From Anaerolinea sp. (GTDB taxonomy: Bacteria > Chloroflexota > Anaerolineae > Aggregatilineales > UBA2796): a stretch of 46,287 nucleotides of DNA. The stretch lies in assembly GCA_014879835.1 (NCBI GenBank), contig JACSRJ010000244.1, positions 1 through 46,287 of the forward strand, given 5' to 3'. Shown in pieces: positions 1 to 10,999 of this stretch. The number at the start of each line of letters is the position of its first letter. Positions within the stretch are counted from its first letter, which is position 1. The position numbers and the translations under genes are program-made. Below the pieces are notes generated by a model, which worked only from the letters and a program-made list of their open reading frames with translations, was not told the DNA's origin and searched no databases.

Positions 1-3000
1 AAGGTGGTCAGTTCAAGCTGCCCCGTGGGGAAGGTGTGTTCCAGTTTGGTCACCGCTCCGGCCGTGATCACCACCCCTTCAAAGACCTGATTGAGCTTCT
101 GATTGAGGTTGGTCTCAAGCTCTACCACCAGATCGTAAGTGCCCACAGGCAGCACTGCTAAGTAAGGATTCTTGTAGCGCAGATCACCGAGGAGGGTTTC
201 CCTATCACCGGGTGCATAGACCAAGATTCGAGGTTCGGTGTAGGTTTTGGTTTCGGGCATGGTGAAGGTCGCCAGTTCAAGCTGCCCCGTGGGGAAGGTG
301 TGTTCAAGATTCACCCGCCGTCCCGGCTGCACACTGATATTGGGGAAGATCGTCTCCAATGGCGTCGCTAAGTCCGTCCTCTCGATCAGGCGCAAATCGT
401 AGGTTCCCGCTTGCAGCTTTAGCACCAAGGGGTTGGTGAAATCAACCGAGGCCAACTTCTGAGTGGTGTCGCCGGGGGCATAGGCTTCGAGGGTGCTGTC
501 GGTGGTGGCCTTCACCCCCGGCGCAGCATAGACGGTGAGGCTGACTTCCCCCGCCTCCGCCGGGTAAAACAGACCATCACTGGCTCCGGCGCGCACGGTC
601 ACATCCTCAAAGGTATAGGTGACCGCTTCACCCGCACTGTTGAGGTAGCGCAGGCGCACATCATAAACGCCGGCAGGCAGAGTCAGTCCTGCCGGATTCT
701 GCCCAGTGGCAGTGCCCAGTGTGGTCACACCATCAGGCGTGAGGATATCCACGCTTAGATCAGTGGCAAGCGTGGTCCCTCCCTGATTGGCAAAGGCCGT
801 CACTTCGAGCGTACCAATGGGGAAGGTGTGTTCAATGAGGGTGCCTTCGGGTCGAAGTTCAACCGCGGCAAAGGTATGCTCCAAGGTCTGCTGATCAAGG
901 CTGGTGAGGTATACCACCCGCACTGTATACGTGCCCAACGGCAAGGTAAAAGAGAGGGATTCGGGCACGGACAAGGGCACCACGATCTCACCCGCAGCGG
1001 CCTGAATCTCAACCTGAATCCGATTGGTGGGGGCCACCTTGTCGACTCCCTCCAGTGCCAGCACCCGCAGTGGTGCAGAGGTGATCTCCACCACTGCCGC
1101 CGGGGTGGTGGTAACGGGCGCGGTTGTGGGCATTGGGGTTGCCGTAGGCATCCTGACCATCAAAGGCCCTTCAACCCGCACCTCCCCATACCGTTCCAGT
1201 TTAGTCTCCCCGATCATCGCAGTCAGTTTGATTTGCAGCCCGCCGGGTTTGGCATCGAGCGGCGCTGTGACTGGAATGGACTGCTTGCCCCGCTTCTGAG
1301 GCGCATTTTCTGCGAGAGTCTGGATCACTTCACCGTTGGGGCCTACAAGCTGCACCGTGACCAGCGCGTCGGCGGGCAAAGTGTAATTCACCATGACGCT
1401 CTCGCCCGGATTGATCACCGAAGGTGAAAGGTCAAGCTCCCGAAGCTGCAAGGTGCGTTTGACCCACACCTGACGCTCACCGCCGCGAGTCGAGATCATC
1501 ACGATGGTGCTGCCATCACGGGAGACATCCACCTGCCCATCGGCAGTACCGGCGCTCTGCGGATCGGCGGAGGCCGTAAAGGGTGCTGTGCCCGTACCAT
1601 CCGTATTTACCTGCCAGATTGCGGGCGGCAAACCGGGGCCGGTGGGCGCGGTATACAACAGGGTGGAGCCGTTCAGCCATGCAGGATCGGTGGCTTCGCC
1701 GCCCTGCGTGACCGTGCGTAACGCTCCACTGTTGAGATCGAGCAGTTCGATCCGCCGCTCATACAGGTTAAAACCCAGTGCAAGGGTGCTGCCCACCGGA
1801 CTCCATGCGACCGAGCGGTAGGGGCGTTCTGGGTCTTGGGTACGAAGCGTGGGATCACCGCCAGCAGTGGGGTTAAGGGTGATCACGTTCCCCTCGCGGA
1901 TCAATGCGATCTCACTGCCATCAGGTGACCACGAAGGTGAGGCGAGATTCGCCCCTGTCAGGGTCACCTGTCCCGTGCCGATTGACCCATCTGCGCCTAC
2001 CGGGGCGATTACCAGCGCCATGCCAACGCCGCTCCCAGTCAGGTAGGCGAGTTGATCCCCTGCGGGCGAGAACGTCGGTTCACTTGCGGAAAGTCCACCG
2101 GTATCAACTGCGCGCACATCTTCTGGGTTATCGGTCGAAACCACCATCAGGCGTCCCCCAGCCGCATCGGGCGCAGCATATACCACGTAGTCGCCAGAGG
2201 GCGATACCGCTGGTGAGTCCCCACCGGTGGTGGTGATCTGGCGCAAATCTTGGGTGGTTACAGTGGGCACATCAGCGGTGAAACGCCACCGGAACGGCTC
2301 CACCAGCGGATTGCCCGCGTAATCCAAAGTGTTGGTGATCTCCACTGTGACGGACGCCCCATTGAGAAGAGGTGCAGGCGGTGGATTGAGCAGTTGAGGC
2401 AGGATGGTGAATTCCTCCCGGCTCCACTTGGTGCCCACATCCCCCACTGCGTAAGGTTGTCCGTTGAAAGTGAAGTGCACACTCTTGGGATCGATGCCGA
2501 TATTCTCATCAAAGCGCACCGTGAGCGCAAAGGGATTTCCGGCCCCGTTGGGTGTGGGTGCAGTTTCCCGAATGATCGGCGCACTGCGATCCAGCAGGAC
2601 GGGATAGTGTGCCGCAGCGCTCCAGCCCGCACCCGTTTGCCCACGTACATGGGCAAAGTACAGTCCATCAGCCGCTGGCGCGGAGACACGGTAAAGCGGA
2701 TCAGCAGTGGCTGCAACGGGTTCAGCGGCGCTGAAGGGATTGGTGTCGAAGGTCACCGCATAACCGCTGAAGGATGTGCCTTCTGATGGCCGGAAAGTAA
2801 GATCAACCTCGGACTGATTCAGAGGGCGCAGCAGCGCAATATTGTCAACGGCGTAACTGGCCCCAACCTGCCCCTGATCGGTGGGTATGACCTGCATGAA
2901 GGCGATCTCCCGCAGACCACCAAGGGCAATCGAGTCGATCAGGGTGGACTCACTCTGAGGAAAGGATTCGCGCAGTAGGGAGAATAGATCAAGTTGAAGA

Positions 3001-6000
3001 GTATGCCACTGTCCATCCGGGATCAGGGGCGGACCGCCGAGGGTATGAACATAGCGAGTCGTGGCCCGGAGATTCAATCCCAGATCAACTTGCAGCCAAC
3101 GATCACCGCTCCGCACCAAAACGTTAAAGCCATCTCCCGGCTGTACCCGATAGTCAAGGGTGAGGATGGGGTACTGCGCGGCATCAAAGCCCACCACCGG
3201 AATGCCCGCATAGCGCACCCCGTTGTAAGCAGTGCGGGTGATGTTGAGTGCAGATTCCCCTGTGGGAAGCCCCACCACTTCACCTTCCTGAACTGCCAAA
3301 CGTGAACCCACCAAGTCAAGGGCTTGCCAGTTCCCCGAATCAGCGCTGAAGTCGTGGTAAAAGGCCACCGGATGGGTGTTGGATTCGACTTTGGGGGCGG
3401 GGCTGAGGGGCGTATAAGTGAGGGCCGCAGGCGGCGGCACAATCTGAGGTAGATCTGCAAAAGGTGCGCCGCTGAACACTCCTACCAAGGCCCGGCTGTT
3501 CTCAAAACCGAGGAGCGATACCCGAATCACCCGCTTTTCAGGGTCAACCTGACCGCCCAAGGCCCGCCACCCAGTAGGGGAACCATCCCCCACAAGGATT
3601 CCCAAGCTGGCCGGATCGCTGCCTTCGGGGTAGGCGAGTTCCAGCATGGCCGGTTGAAGGTAGGAATCGTTGGCGGGCATGACTTCATACAATGTGCCCT
3701 GAAGTTGATACTGAGCAGGCAGAATATCCTCAATGATCCCGTCAGGTTCGGTTTGGGCCGCAGGCATGATGGCGATCAGGACAAAGGTCGCGGCGGTGCT
3801 GCCTTTAGGGATCAACAGGCGCGCCTGCCCGTCGGGGCTGGTGATCACCCCACCGTCGGCAAAATGCGCCAGACTCCCCACCAGCACTGGGGCGCTGTCA
3901 CTAATCTCATACCCAGACTTGCTGATCACCCGCAGTCGAAGGGTATAAAGCCCACTCAGACCGGGGATCGAATAACTACCAAACTCATCCAGCCCTACAT
4001 TCCAGACCGCAAGGTTCGCGTTCAGATGCCCATCACGGGAGGAAGCAGCGGGCTGCGCCGCAGGTTGGGCGGAGTTAAAGATCGGGTTCCAGATGGCTGG
4101 TTCTAGACCCTCACCGTACTCCACAATGTACTGGTCAAAGCCTGCACCGTAAGCCTCCCCCACGATGGGTACCGTGGTACCCCGGATTACGCTGTATGCC
4201 CCCGGCGTGAACAACCGGGCGATCAGGGGTTCGGTGCCCAGAGACGTTTCCGCGGCTACCACACCATCGATCACGATTTGGATGCGGTAATGACCATCAG
4301 GTACCGGCGCGCCGGCATTGTCGGTGGCGTCCCACGTGAGGACGTGAAAGCCTTTGTTTAGGGAAATCTGGTTCAAGAATGTCTTGATCAACTGCCCTTC
4401 GGAGCTGATGATCTGCGCGGTGACAGCCCCCGCCTGCGCCAGATCAAAGCCGATCTGCGCGCCGGGTTTGCTCACCGGGATCGCGGAGCCGCCGCTCACG
4501 GGGAGGGCGTCAGGAGCATTATCGGTGGCCCGATCCGCGGTGGTGGTGGTTCCCCACCAGACTCGCCCATCCACTGCCCCAAAAAGGATGCCCATCAAAG
4601 GCTGGCCCACCAAACCGAGGCTCTCGGCGGAGACGGTCAGACGCACCCAACTACCATAGACAGGCAGCCCTCCCTGCGGGAACAGGGACTTGGTACCCGG
4701 AACGCCACCTGTTTGGGCAAGACTGGTGCCCCAGTAAACCCGGGTCTCACCATCGCCCTCACCGGTGTAAAACTGGAGGTAAAACTGTTCAGGCGGATTC
4801 TCCGGGTCAAGGTAGACGTACTGAACAATGTTATCGCCCGCCGCGAGGCTCACCGGGGCGGCTCCGAGGTAGTAGTGCAGGGACGTCCCGATGATCGTGT
4901 TGGAGGTATGTGAGGGCAGTCCATTAAAGGGTTTTTGAGCATCCCAGAACCATTCACCAATCAGGGCTGCGCCTTTAGGGGCTGCACCGTTGACGAACGC
5001 TTCGGCCCGATCCCGAAACTCGTTAAAAGCGAGCGGCGCACTTGCCCCCGGCGCTTCTGCGAGCAGGGTTGTTTGGGGATCGGGGTAGAGTCCCCCAGTA
5101 GCAAAGCGGATGCGGGCTTTGCCTGATTGTGGACGCGGCGGCAGTTTACGTATATCCGGCTGGATAAAATAGGGATCAGCATTGCAGGCCCCGCCAAACA
5201 GGCCCCCCAGCCAGTTGCCCAATTGATCAAGGGGCATTCCGGGGGCACCTAGAAGTGACCCTAACAGCAGTGCCAAAAAAGCCCCTGTGGTTGGTGCGGC
5301 AACCAGTGCTGCAATCCCAATGGCAACGCCGATTGCCCAGTTGAGGTAGTCCACCACCCTGCTCCATTGGCGGCGCTCTTCTGGGGTCAGGTTGGGATCA
5401 TTGTTGATTCGATCTTTGATCGCATTCGCAAGGATTCCCCCAAACAGCCCCCACAGCAGCCCAACTCCATTCCATCCCCGGAAGAAGCCCCATGCCTGCT
5501 GAGAGATGATATTGCGGGCGGCGCTGGCTGCGCCCCCTTCAGCCGCGCCCAGACCCACGGCCGCAAGCCCATCCAGAAAATCCGCGAACTCATAACCACC
5601 CGTGAAAGCAGCCTGTCCCAAGGCCCCTATCAACCCGCCAAGACCCGTGCCCAAGCCAGCGGAAATGTCTTGGCAGGGGGTGAGCAAGCCCAAACCCGTG
5701 GAGGTGTAAAGGGGACTTTCGATGGCCGATGTTTTGGGGGCTGGGGTATCGCTGTAGGACAGAGTCCGGGCCTTAAATAGGGCACTGTTATCCTCACCCC
5801 CATCGGTGACCTTCTCGCTGGTGAGCATTTCCGCAGGCAAGGGGACAGCATTCCCCTGCTCATCAACAATTTTGAGGGTGGTCTCAACCCCCTGAGCGCT
5901 CAGGCGTAGGCTTCCGGGCTCACTCAGGCGTAGGCTTCCGCCTATACCTGCGTTGATCTCAAGGGAGTCAAAGTACTGGGTGTAGCTGGTCTCGTCGAGA

Positions 6001-6788
6001 CTCTCCCAGTAATGCTGGCGAAGGCTCAAAGGTTCAAGATCAGGGCTTTTGAGGGTCGTCTCTGACCACACTTCGGCGGTCTGATCGGTGATACGACGCA
6101 CGGTAGTGCGGCTTAGGTGGTTGTCTGTTTTACCCCCTTGAGTGCTGGTGCGTTCGACCACCCGCTCCGTGATCCCGGTGCTCAGCCGCCGATAGCGCTG
6201 GCTCAGAATCATCTGGGTGCTCACAATCGCACTACCTTGGGCCAAGGAGAGGGTATATTCTTCATTCTGGCTAAAAAGTAAGGGATCACTGCTGGTCGCA
6301 GCCCGCCGAGATCGTTGAATAACGGTCATGTTCAGCAGGTGCGTTGTGCCTTGCAGCACCCCAGAGAGGCTCACATCAAAATCGTCAGGATTGCCCGTAT
6401 CTGCCTGAGATAGTCCATAGTTAAAAGTGCCCAAAAACACTTCGGAGCCGATCAAGGCATTGTCACTGTCATAGGTGTCAAGCTGGAAATTGATCTGCCC
6501 TGTGCCAGTGAAGATTGCCTCCGGTGAGAGCGGCGCTTCTGTCAGGGACATGGATCCACCCGAAATGACCAGAACCGCCTCACGGGGGAATGCAGCCCGG
6601 ACAGCTTCTCGGATTAGGCGTTGGTAAAGCAGCTCATACCCCGTTTGTTCGGAGCGTTTAGGAATGTCGACCTCAGGATCATCGGCGAGAACGGTTAGTG
6701 GTTGGACGGACAGTGCCACGATCAGCACCACAGTCAAAAGGAGCGATAGGCCGCGTTTTATCAGCCTTTTTAAGGTCAGGTTCAGCAT
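1..6788 (-). CDS. Giant exported multidomain surface protein, C-terminus outside window
   Basis: An uninterrupted frame of at least 2,262 codons starts at an ATG with AGGGG just upstream and leaves the window at its left edge, so the end of the protein is unseen. In order I see: a signal peptide or N-terminal anchor (1-30); an unrecognised region (30-380); a Gly/Ala-rich stretch with possible membrane segments (385-540); a FlgD-like Ig fold with the hallmark WDATDNAGAPVPDG (about 780-840); a lectin-like jelly-roll region (1140-1320); an FN3-like region (1325-1395); a Big_5-like Ig domain (1396-1500); WD40/PD40-like blades with SPSG, SPAG and SPDG turns (1510-1760); a Pro/Thr linker (1875-1900); then 88-residue repeats. 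Such architecture is typical of adhesins or cell-surface scaffolds; no catalytic motif is visible, so the role is inferred. It lies 33 bp downstream of a small membrane protein and is probably cotranscribed with it. Confidence 0.85.
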   Translation of the reverse strand, partial: MLNLTLKRLIKRGLSLLLTVVLIVALSVQPLTVLADDPEVDIPKRSEQTGYELLYQRLIREAVRAAFPREAVLVISGGSMSLTEAPLSPEAIFTGTGQINFQLDTYDSDNALIGSEVFLGTFNYGLSQADTGNPDDFDVSLSGVLQGTTHLLNMTVIQRSRRAATSSDPLLFSQNEEYTLSLAQGSAIVSTQMILSQRYRRLSTGITERVVERTSTQGGKTDNHLSRTTVRRITDQTAEVWSETTLKSPDLEPLSLRQHYWESLDETSYTQYFDSLEINAGIGGSLRLSEPGSLRLSAQGVETTLKIVDEQGNAVPLPAEMLTSEKVTDGGEDNSALFKARTLSYSDTPAPKTSAIESPLYTSTGLGLLTPCQDISAGLGTGLGGLIGALGQAAFTGGYEFADFLDGLAAVGLGAAEGGAASAARNIISQQAWGFFRGWNGVGLLWGLFGGILANAIKDRINNDPNLTPEERRQWSRVVDYLNWAIGVAIGIAALVAAPTTGAFLALLLGSLLGAPGMPLDQLGNWLGGLFGGACNADPYFIQPDIRKLPPRPQSGKARIRFATGGLYPDPQTTLLAEAPGASAPLAFNEFRDRAEAFVNGAAPKGAALIGEWFWDAQKPFNGLPSHTSNTIIGTSLHYYLGAAPVSLAAGDNIVQYVYLDPENPPEQFYLQFYTGEGDGETRVYWGTSLAQTGGVPGTKSLFPQGGLPVYGSWVRLTVSAESLGLVGQPLMGILFGAVDGRVWWGTTTTADRATDNAPDALPVSGGSAIPVSKPGAQIGFDLAQAGAVTAQIISSEGQLIKTFLNQISLNKGFHVLTWDATDNAGAPVPDGHYRIQIVIDGVVAAETSLGTEPLIARLFTPGAYSVIRGTTVPIVGEAYGAGFDQYIVEYGEGLEPAIWNPIFNSAQPAAQPAASSRDGHLNANLAVWNVGLDEFGSYSIPGLSGLYTLRLRVISKSGYEISDSAPVLVGSLAHFADGGVITSPDGQARLLIPKGSTAATFVLIAIMPAAQTEPDGIIEDILPAQYQLQGTLYEVMPANDSYLQPAMLELAYPEGSDPASLGILVGDGSPTGWRALGGQVDPEKRVIRVSLLGFENSRALVGVFSGAPFADLPQIVPPPAALTYTPLSPAPKVESNTHPVAFYHDFSADSGNWQALDLVGSRLAVQEGEVVGLPTGESALNITRTAYNGVRYAGIPVVGFDAAQYPILTLDYRVQPGDGFNVLVRSGDRWLQVDLGLNLRATTRYVHTLGGPPLIPDGQWHTLQLDLFSLLRESFPQSESTLIDSIALGGLREIAFMQVIPTDQGQVGASYAVDNIALLRPLNQSEVDLTFRPSEGTSFSGYAVTFDTNPFSAAEPVAATADPLYRVSAPAADGLYFAHVRGQTGAGWSAAAHYPVLLDRSAPIIRETAPTPNGAGNPFALTVRFDENIGIDPKSVHFTFNGQPYAVGDVGTKWSREEFTILPQLLNPPPAPLLNGASVTVEITNTLDYAGNPLVEPFRWRFTADVPTVTTQDLRQITTTGGDSPAVSPSGDYVVYAAPDAAGGRLMVVSTDNPEDVRAVDTGGLSASEPTFSPAGDQLAYLTGSGVGMALVIAPVGADGSIGTGQVTLTGANLASPSWSPDGSEIALIREGNVITLNPTAGGDPTLRTQDPERPYRSVAWSPVGSTLALGFNLYERRIELLDLNSGALRTVTQGGEATDPAWLNGSTLLYTAPTGPGLPPAIWQVNTDGTGTAPFTASADPQSAGTADGQVDVSRDGSTIVMISTRGGERQVWVKRTLQLRELDLSPSVINPGESVMVNYTLPADALVTVQLVGPNGEVIQTLAENAPQKRGKQSIPVTAPLDAKPGGLQIKLTAMIGETKLERYGEVRVEGPLMVRMPTATPMPTTAPVTTTPAAVVEITSAPLRVLALEGVDKVAPTNRIQVEIQAAAGEIVVPLSVPESLSFTLPLGTYTVRVVYLTSLDQQTLEHTFAAVELRPEGTLIEHTFPIGTLEVTAFANQGGTTLATDLSVDILTPDGVTTLGTATGQNPAGLTLPAGVYDVRLRYLNSAGEAVTYTFEDVTVRAGASDGLFYPAEAGEVSLTVYAAPGVKATTDSTLEAYAPGDTTQKLASVDFTNPLVLKLQAGTYDLRLIERTDLATPLETIFPNISVQPGRRVNLEHTFPTGQLELATFTMPETKTYTEPRILVYAPGDRETLLGDLRYKNPYLAVLPVGTYDLVVELETNLNQKLNQVFEGVVITAGAVTKLEHTFPTGQLELTT
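11..1080 (-). repeat. Tandem 264-bp (88-residue) coding repeats
   Basis: The C-terminal part of the giant protein is built of units with a period of exactly 264 bp. The marker GGGGAAGGTGTGTTC (plus strand) occurs at 27, 291 and 819, with a degenerate copy expected and found near 555. Bases 11-41 and 275-305 are identical over about 30 bp. Each unit encodes a beta-rich segment with recurring GTYDLR- and LEHTFPTGQLEL-type motifs, typical of stacked Ig- or CnaB-like stalk domains. The array continues off the left edge. The near identity of the two outermost copies suggests recent duplication or homogenisation. Confidence 0.8.
5899..5940 (-). repeat. Short in-frame tandem repeat, copies 1 and 2
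   Basis: CTCAGGCGTAGGCTTCCG occurs at 5899-5916 and again at 5923-5940, 24 bp apart, inside the giant reading frame. The two copies encode the duplicated peptide GSLRLS. A closely related copy sits in an unrelated gene at 12183-12200, so this looks like a small dispersed element tolerated in coding sequence. It is imperfectly palindromic. Confidence 0.6.
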
Positions 6789-6821
6789 AATTTCCCCTAC
6801 GATCACCTACAGTAGAACGGA

Positions 6822-7355
6822 TTATTGTCCGGGCGTAACAGCGATCAGCGGGCTGAGTGCGCCCACCTGACCCTGAGCATCAACAGCAGCAACGGCATAA
6901 CGGTAAGCGCGTTTATTGCTTAACCCAATATCAAGGTAGCTGGTCTCGGTAAGCACCAACGCATTGAGCGGCGTTTGGGCTTCGTCTCGAAAGACCACGT
7001 ATCCTGCCGCCCCCGCCACAGGCTGCCACACAAGCCGAACTACGGTGTTGCCGGGTTCGCCCGTCAGGCCAACCGGCGCGGCCAACAGCCCTTGATCATC
7101 CCCCGAGGGGGTGGGTGCAAGCGGTGTTTCGGTGGGTAGAGGTGGAAGTGCTGATGAGGTTAAACTTGGGTTAGGGGAAGGATCAACTGTATGTGTTGCG
7201 ATTTTTGGGGTGGTGGCGGTTGTCCCTTCCGCAGGGACAGGTGTTTGCCCCCGTGTGAGAAGCAGAATCAACAACAGGGCAAGCAGGATCAAGCCAATTA
7301 CAACCGGGATCACAATACGACGGTTCGTCACCTGAAATTCCTTAAATTTGCTCAT
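6822..7355 (-). CDS. Single-pass membrane protein with extracellular FN3-like domain
   Basis: A 177-residue protein. Residues 1-13 are basic and polar, and one strong transmembrane helix (about 14-34, Leu/Ile-rich) follows. Then comes a Pro/Thr/Ser linker (about 37-88) of the kind used to span the cell wall. The C-terminal 85 residues have the pattern of a fibronectin type III domain (VRLVWQPVAGAAGYVVFRD, then YLDIGL and YRYAVAAVDAQG). It is therefore probably anchored in the membrane with the FN3 domain outside. No Shine-Dalgarno sequence is evident and the proposed promoter gives a leader of only about 15 bases. It directly precedes the giant surface protein, 33 bp apart on the same strand, which suggests a shared surface role. 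No enzymatic function can be assigned. Confidence 0.75.
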   Translation of the reverse strand: MSKFKEFQVTNRRIVIPVVIGLILLALLLILLLTRGQTPVPAEGTTATTPKIATHTVDPSPNPSLTSSALPPLPTETPLAPTPSGDDQGLLAAPVGLTGEPGNTVVRLVWQPVAGAAGYVVFRDEAQTPLNALVLTETSYLDIGLSNKRAYRYAVAAVDAQGQVGALSPLIAVTPGQ

Positions 7356-7375
7356 CGTGGACAGGAACGATCTTT

Positions 7376-7403
7376 ATTTTATTCACAAATGAATGGGGCA
7401 CAA
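7376..7403 (-). promoter_or_regulatory. Candidate sigma-70-like promoter for the surface-protein pair
   Basis: On the minus strand TTGTGC (7403-7398) and TAAAAT (7381-7376) are separated by 16 bp in the divergent spacer between this locus and pepF. The -10 matches 5 of 6 consensus positions but the -35 is weak. It would start transcription about 15 bases before the ATG at 7355. Confidence 0.35.
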
Positions 7404-7526
7404 TTACAACCTTTGATCAGGGGAAGATAAGGACAAGCGCGTAATGCCAATCTTCACCCGCACAAATGCCAAATAAGGATACAATCTCCCTATCCGTCGA
7501 AAATACTTGATAGGGAGTATGGTCTC

Positions 7527-9329
<1,803 letters not shown>

Positions 9330-9362
9330 CACCGCTGCCGGGAACTGCCGTCCTCACCCTTT

Positions 9363-9387
9363 GCCCTTCTCCCTCACGGAGAAGGGC
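9363..9387. terminator. Bidirectional hairpin between convergent genes
   Basis: A perfect 10-bp stem, GCCCTTCTCC with GGAGAAGGGC, encloses a 5-base loop. It lies 34 bp past the pepF stop and 35 bp past the stop of the convergent protease gene. There is no long T-run on either side, so it may be a weak terminator or an RNA-stabilising hairpin. The sequence resembles dispersed hairpins often seen downstream of genes in Chloroflexota genomes. Confidence 0.5.
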
Positions 9388-9421
9388 TGGAATGAGGGCA
9401 AAACAGGTTTGCAGGCGGAGC

Positions 9422-10099
9422 CTAAATCAAACTGTCCCGATGGGTGCGGGCGGATTCGTGGGCAGAGTCCTCATCCCGGCCAAGGGCCGTCTTCAGGAAG
9501 GACTTGATCACATCTACCGGGATCGCAAAGCCCACATCGGGGCCCGTGATCATGGTGTTGATACCGACCACATTTCCTTCTGCGTCAAGCAAAGGCCCAC
9601 CTGAATGACCGGGGCGCATGTGTAAACTGACTGCGATCCATTCGCGCCCCTGTGCTACCAGTTCGGGAAACTCCCGTCCGGCACCGATCACAATCCCTGA
9701 AGTCGATGCCCCCAGAACCCCCCATGGATGGCCCACTGCCGTCACCCACTGTCCGGGGCGAAGGGTTTTGCTGTGGCCGAGGTTAATTGGGGGCAGATCG
9801 CTGGCTTCTACCTGAAGCGCTGCCAGATCAAGGTTCTCGTCGGCGGCAAGCACCCGCGCTGGCAATACTTGCCCATCCGGGAGGGTGACCTGCACCCGCC
9901 CTCTGGCGATCACATGGGCATTGGTCACAATCAGTCCGTCGGGATGCCAGATCGTGCCAGCGCCAGCGCCTTTATGCCAACCACTGCCACTGGTGATCTG
10001 CACCAGACTTTGGCGTGCCCTTGCATTCACGGCTGCCATTTGATCATCTAACTGCACCAGCAAATTGGTGTCCTCAAGGGTAAGGGGCTGATCGCGCAT
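9422..10099 (-). CDS. Trypsin-like serine protease (S1C/HtrA-like) without PDZ domain
   Basis: A 225-residue chymotrypsin-fold protease. The catalytic triad is visible as His62 (in TNAHV), Asp91 (in LDLAAL) and Ser166 (in GHSGGP). The protein ends about 55 residues after the catalytic Ser, leaving no room for the PDZ domain of classical DegP/HtrA. No signal peptide or membrane helix is present, so it looks cytoplasmic, unlike most HtrA proteins. It starts 3 bp after the stop of the PDZ-containing paralogue, so the two are translationally close and probably work on the same substrates or as a protease pair. Candidate roles are protein quality control or regulated cleavage; the substrate is unknown. 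Confidence 0.85.
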   Translation of the reverse strand: MRDQPLTLEDTNLLVQLDDQMAAVNARARQSLVQITSGSGWHKGAGAGTIWHPDGLIVTNAHVIARGRVQVTLPDGQVLPARVLAADENLDLAALQVEASDLPPINLGHSKTLRPGQWVTAVGHPWGVLGASTSGIVIGAGREFPELVAQGREWIAVSLHMRPGHSGGPLLDAEGNVVGINTMITGPDVGFAIPVDVIKSFLKTALGRDEDSAHESARTHRDSLI

Positions 10100-10102
10100 G
10101 GG

Positions 10103-10999
10103 TTACCCCCGTTCCCCAACGACCACTTCGATATTTTGAAGCTGGCCGCCGCGCAGTACTCGTAAAGTTACAGTGCGCCCAATCAGATCGCCGGTGAGGG
10201 CATTCACCAACTCATCGGGTGACCGCAGCGCCCGGCCATCGATCTGGACAATGGTATCGCCCATGAACAGTCCACCCTTCTCGGCTGGGCTGCCCGGTTC
10301 CACCACCATGATCAACAGCCCTACTTCCTGCTTGAGCGCTTCGGCCAGCACGGCCGGAAGTTTGACCCCTTGTGCGCCCACGCCTAAAAAGCCTCGGCGC
10401 ATCTTGCCATGCTTCAGCAGAGTCTCCACCACGCGCTTGATGGTCGTGGCGGTGATGGTCAGACTCACCCCATCCAAAAGGGCAGAAGTGTTGATCCCCA
10501 GCACGTGCCCACCGGCGTTCATCAAAGGCCCACCCGAAAAACCGGGATACATGACCACATCGGTTTGGAGGTAGTAATCCAGCGCCCCCCCAATGCGCAT
10601 TTTCTCGGCGGTATCAAAGGCGCTTACCACCCCTAAGGTGGCCATCACCTGCTTGCCGGGGCGTCCCACCGCCAGCACCAGATGCCCCACTTTAATCTCA
10701 CTCACATCGGCCCAGTGAGGCACGCTCAGGGAAGCGTTCTCGACCTTCAACACCGCTAGATCGGTCGAGGGATCACGTCCCACCAACTTACCCTCAACGG
10801 TGCTGCCGTCGGGCAGACCCACGCGCAGGTTATCATCGCGCTCCACCACATGATTCGAGGTGACGATCACCCCGTCGCTGTTCCAGACCACGCCGGTAGC
10901 GGGCATCCGGCGGCGGGTTTCCATCCGTACCACGCTGGGACTTACGGCCTCGGTATTGGCAGCCAGCGCATCAGACAAACTTTTGAGGATTTCGGACAT
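10103..10999 (-). CDS. HtrA-like serine protease with one C-terminal PDZ domain
   Basis: A 298-residue protein from the ATG at 10999, chosen because AAGGGGA lies about 6 bases upstream; an in-frame start 29 codons earlier lacks such a site. The triad is His50 (in TSNHVV), Asp80 (in STDLAVL) and Ser155 (in GFSGGP). Residues about 205-295 form a PDZ domain (GLLIMVVEPGSPAEKGGL, then GDTIVQIDGRAL). The N-terminus SEILKSLSDALAANTEAV is amphipathic and not a signal peptide, so an intracellular location is likely. This is atypical for the family, which usually acts in the envelope. It is the first gene of a pair with the PDZ-less protease 3 bp downstream. Confidence 0.9.
   Translation of the reverse strand: MSEILKSLSDALAANTEAVSPSVVRMETRRRMPATGVVWNSDGVIVTSNHVVERDDNLRVGLPDGSTVEGKLVGRDPSTDLAVLKVENASLSVPHWADVSEIKVGHLVLAVGRPGKQVMATLGVVSAFDTAEKMRIGGALDYYLQTDVVMYPGFSGGPLMNAGGHVLGINTSALLDGVSLTITATTIKRVVETLLKHGKMRRGFLGVGAQGVKLPAVLAEALKQEVGLLIMVVEPGSPAEKGGLFMGDTIVQIDGRALRSPDELVNALTGDLIGRTVTLRVLRGGQLQNIEVVVGERG

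Noticed and set aside
1-1080. CRISPR-like array
   Set aside because: The repeats have a 264-bp period, are all coding in one frame, and have no constant repeat-spacer structure.
828-2786. Several plus-strand frames of 60-200 codons opposite the giant protein gene
   Set aside because: All lie inside a continuous minus-strand frame with clear domains and look like antisense artefacts of GC-rich coding DNA.
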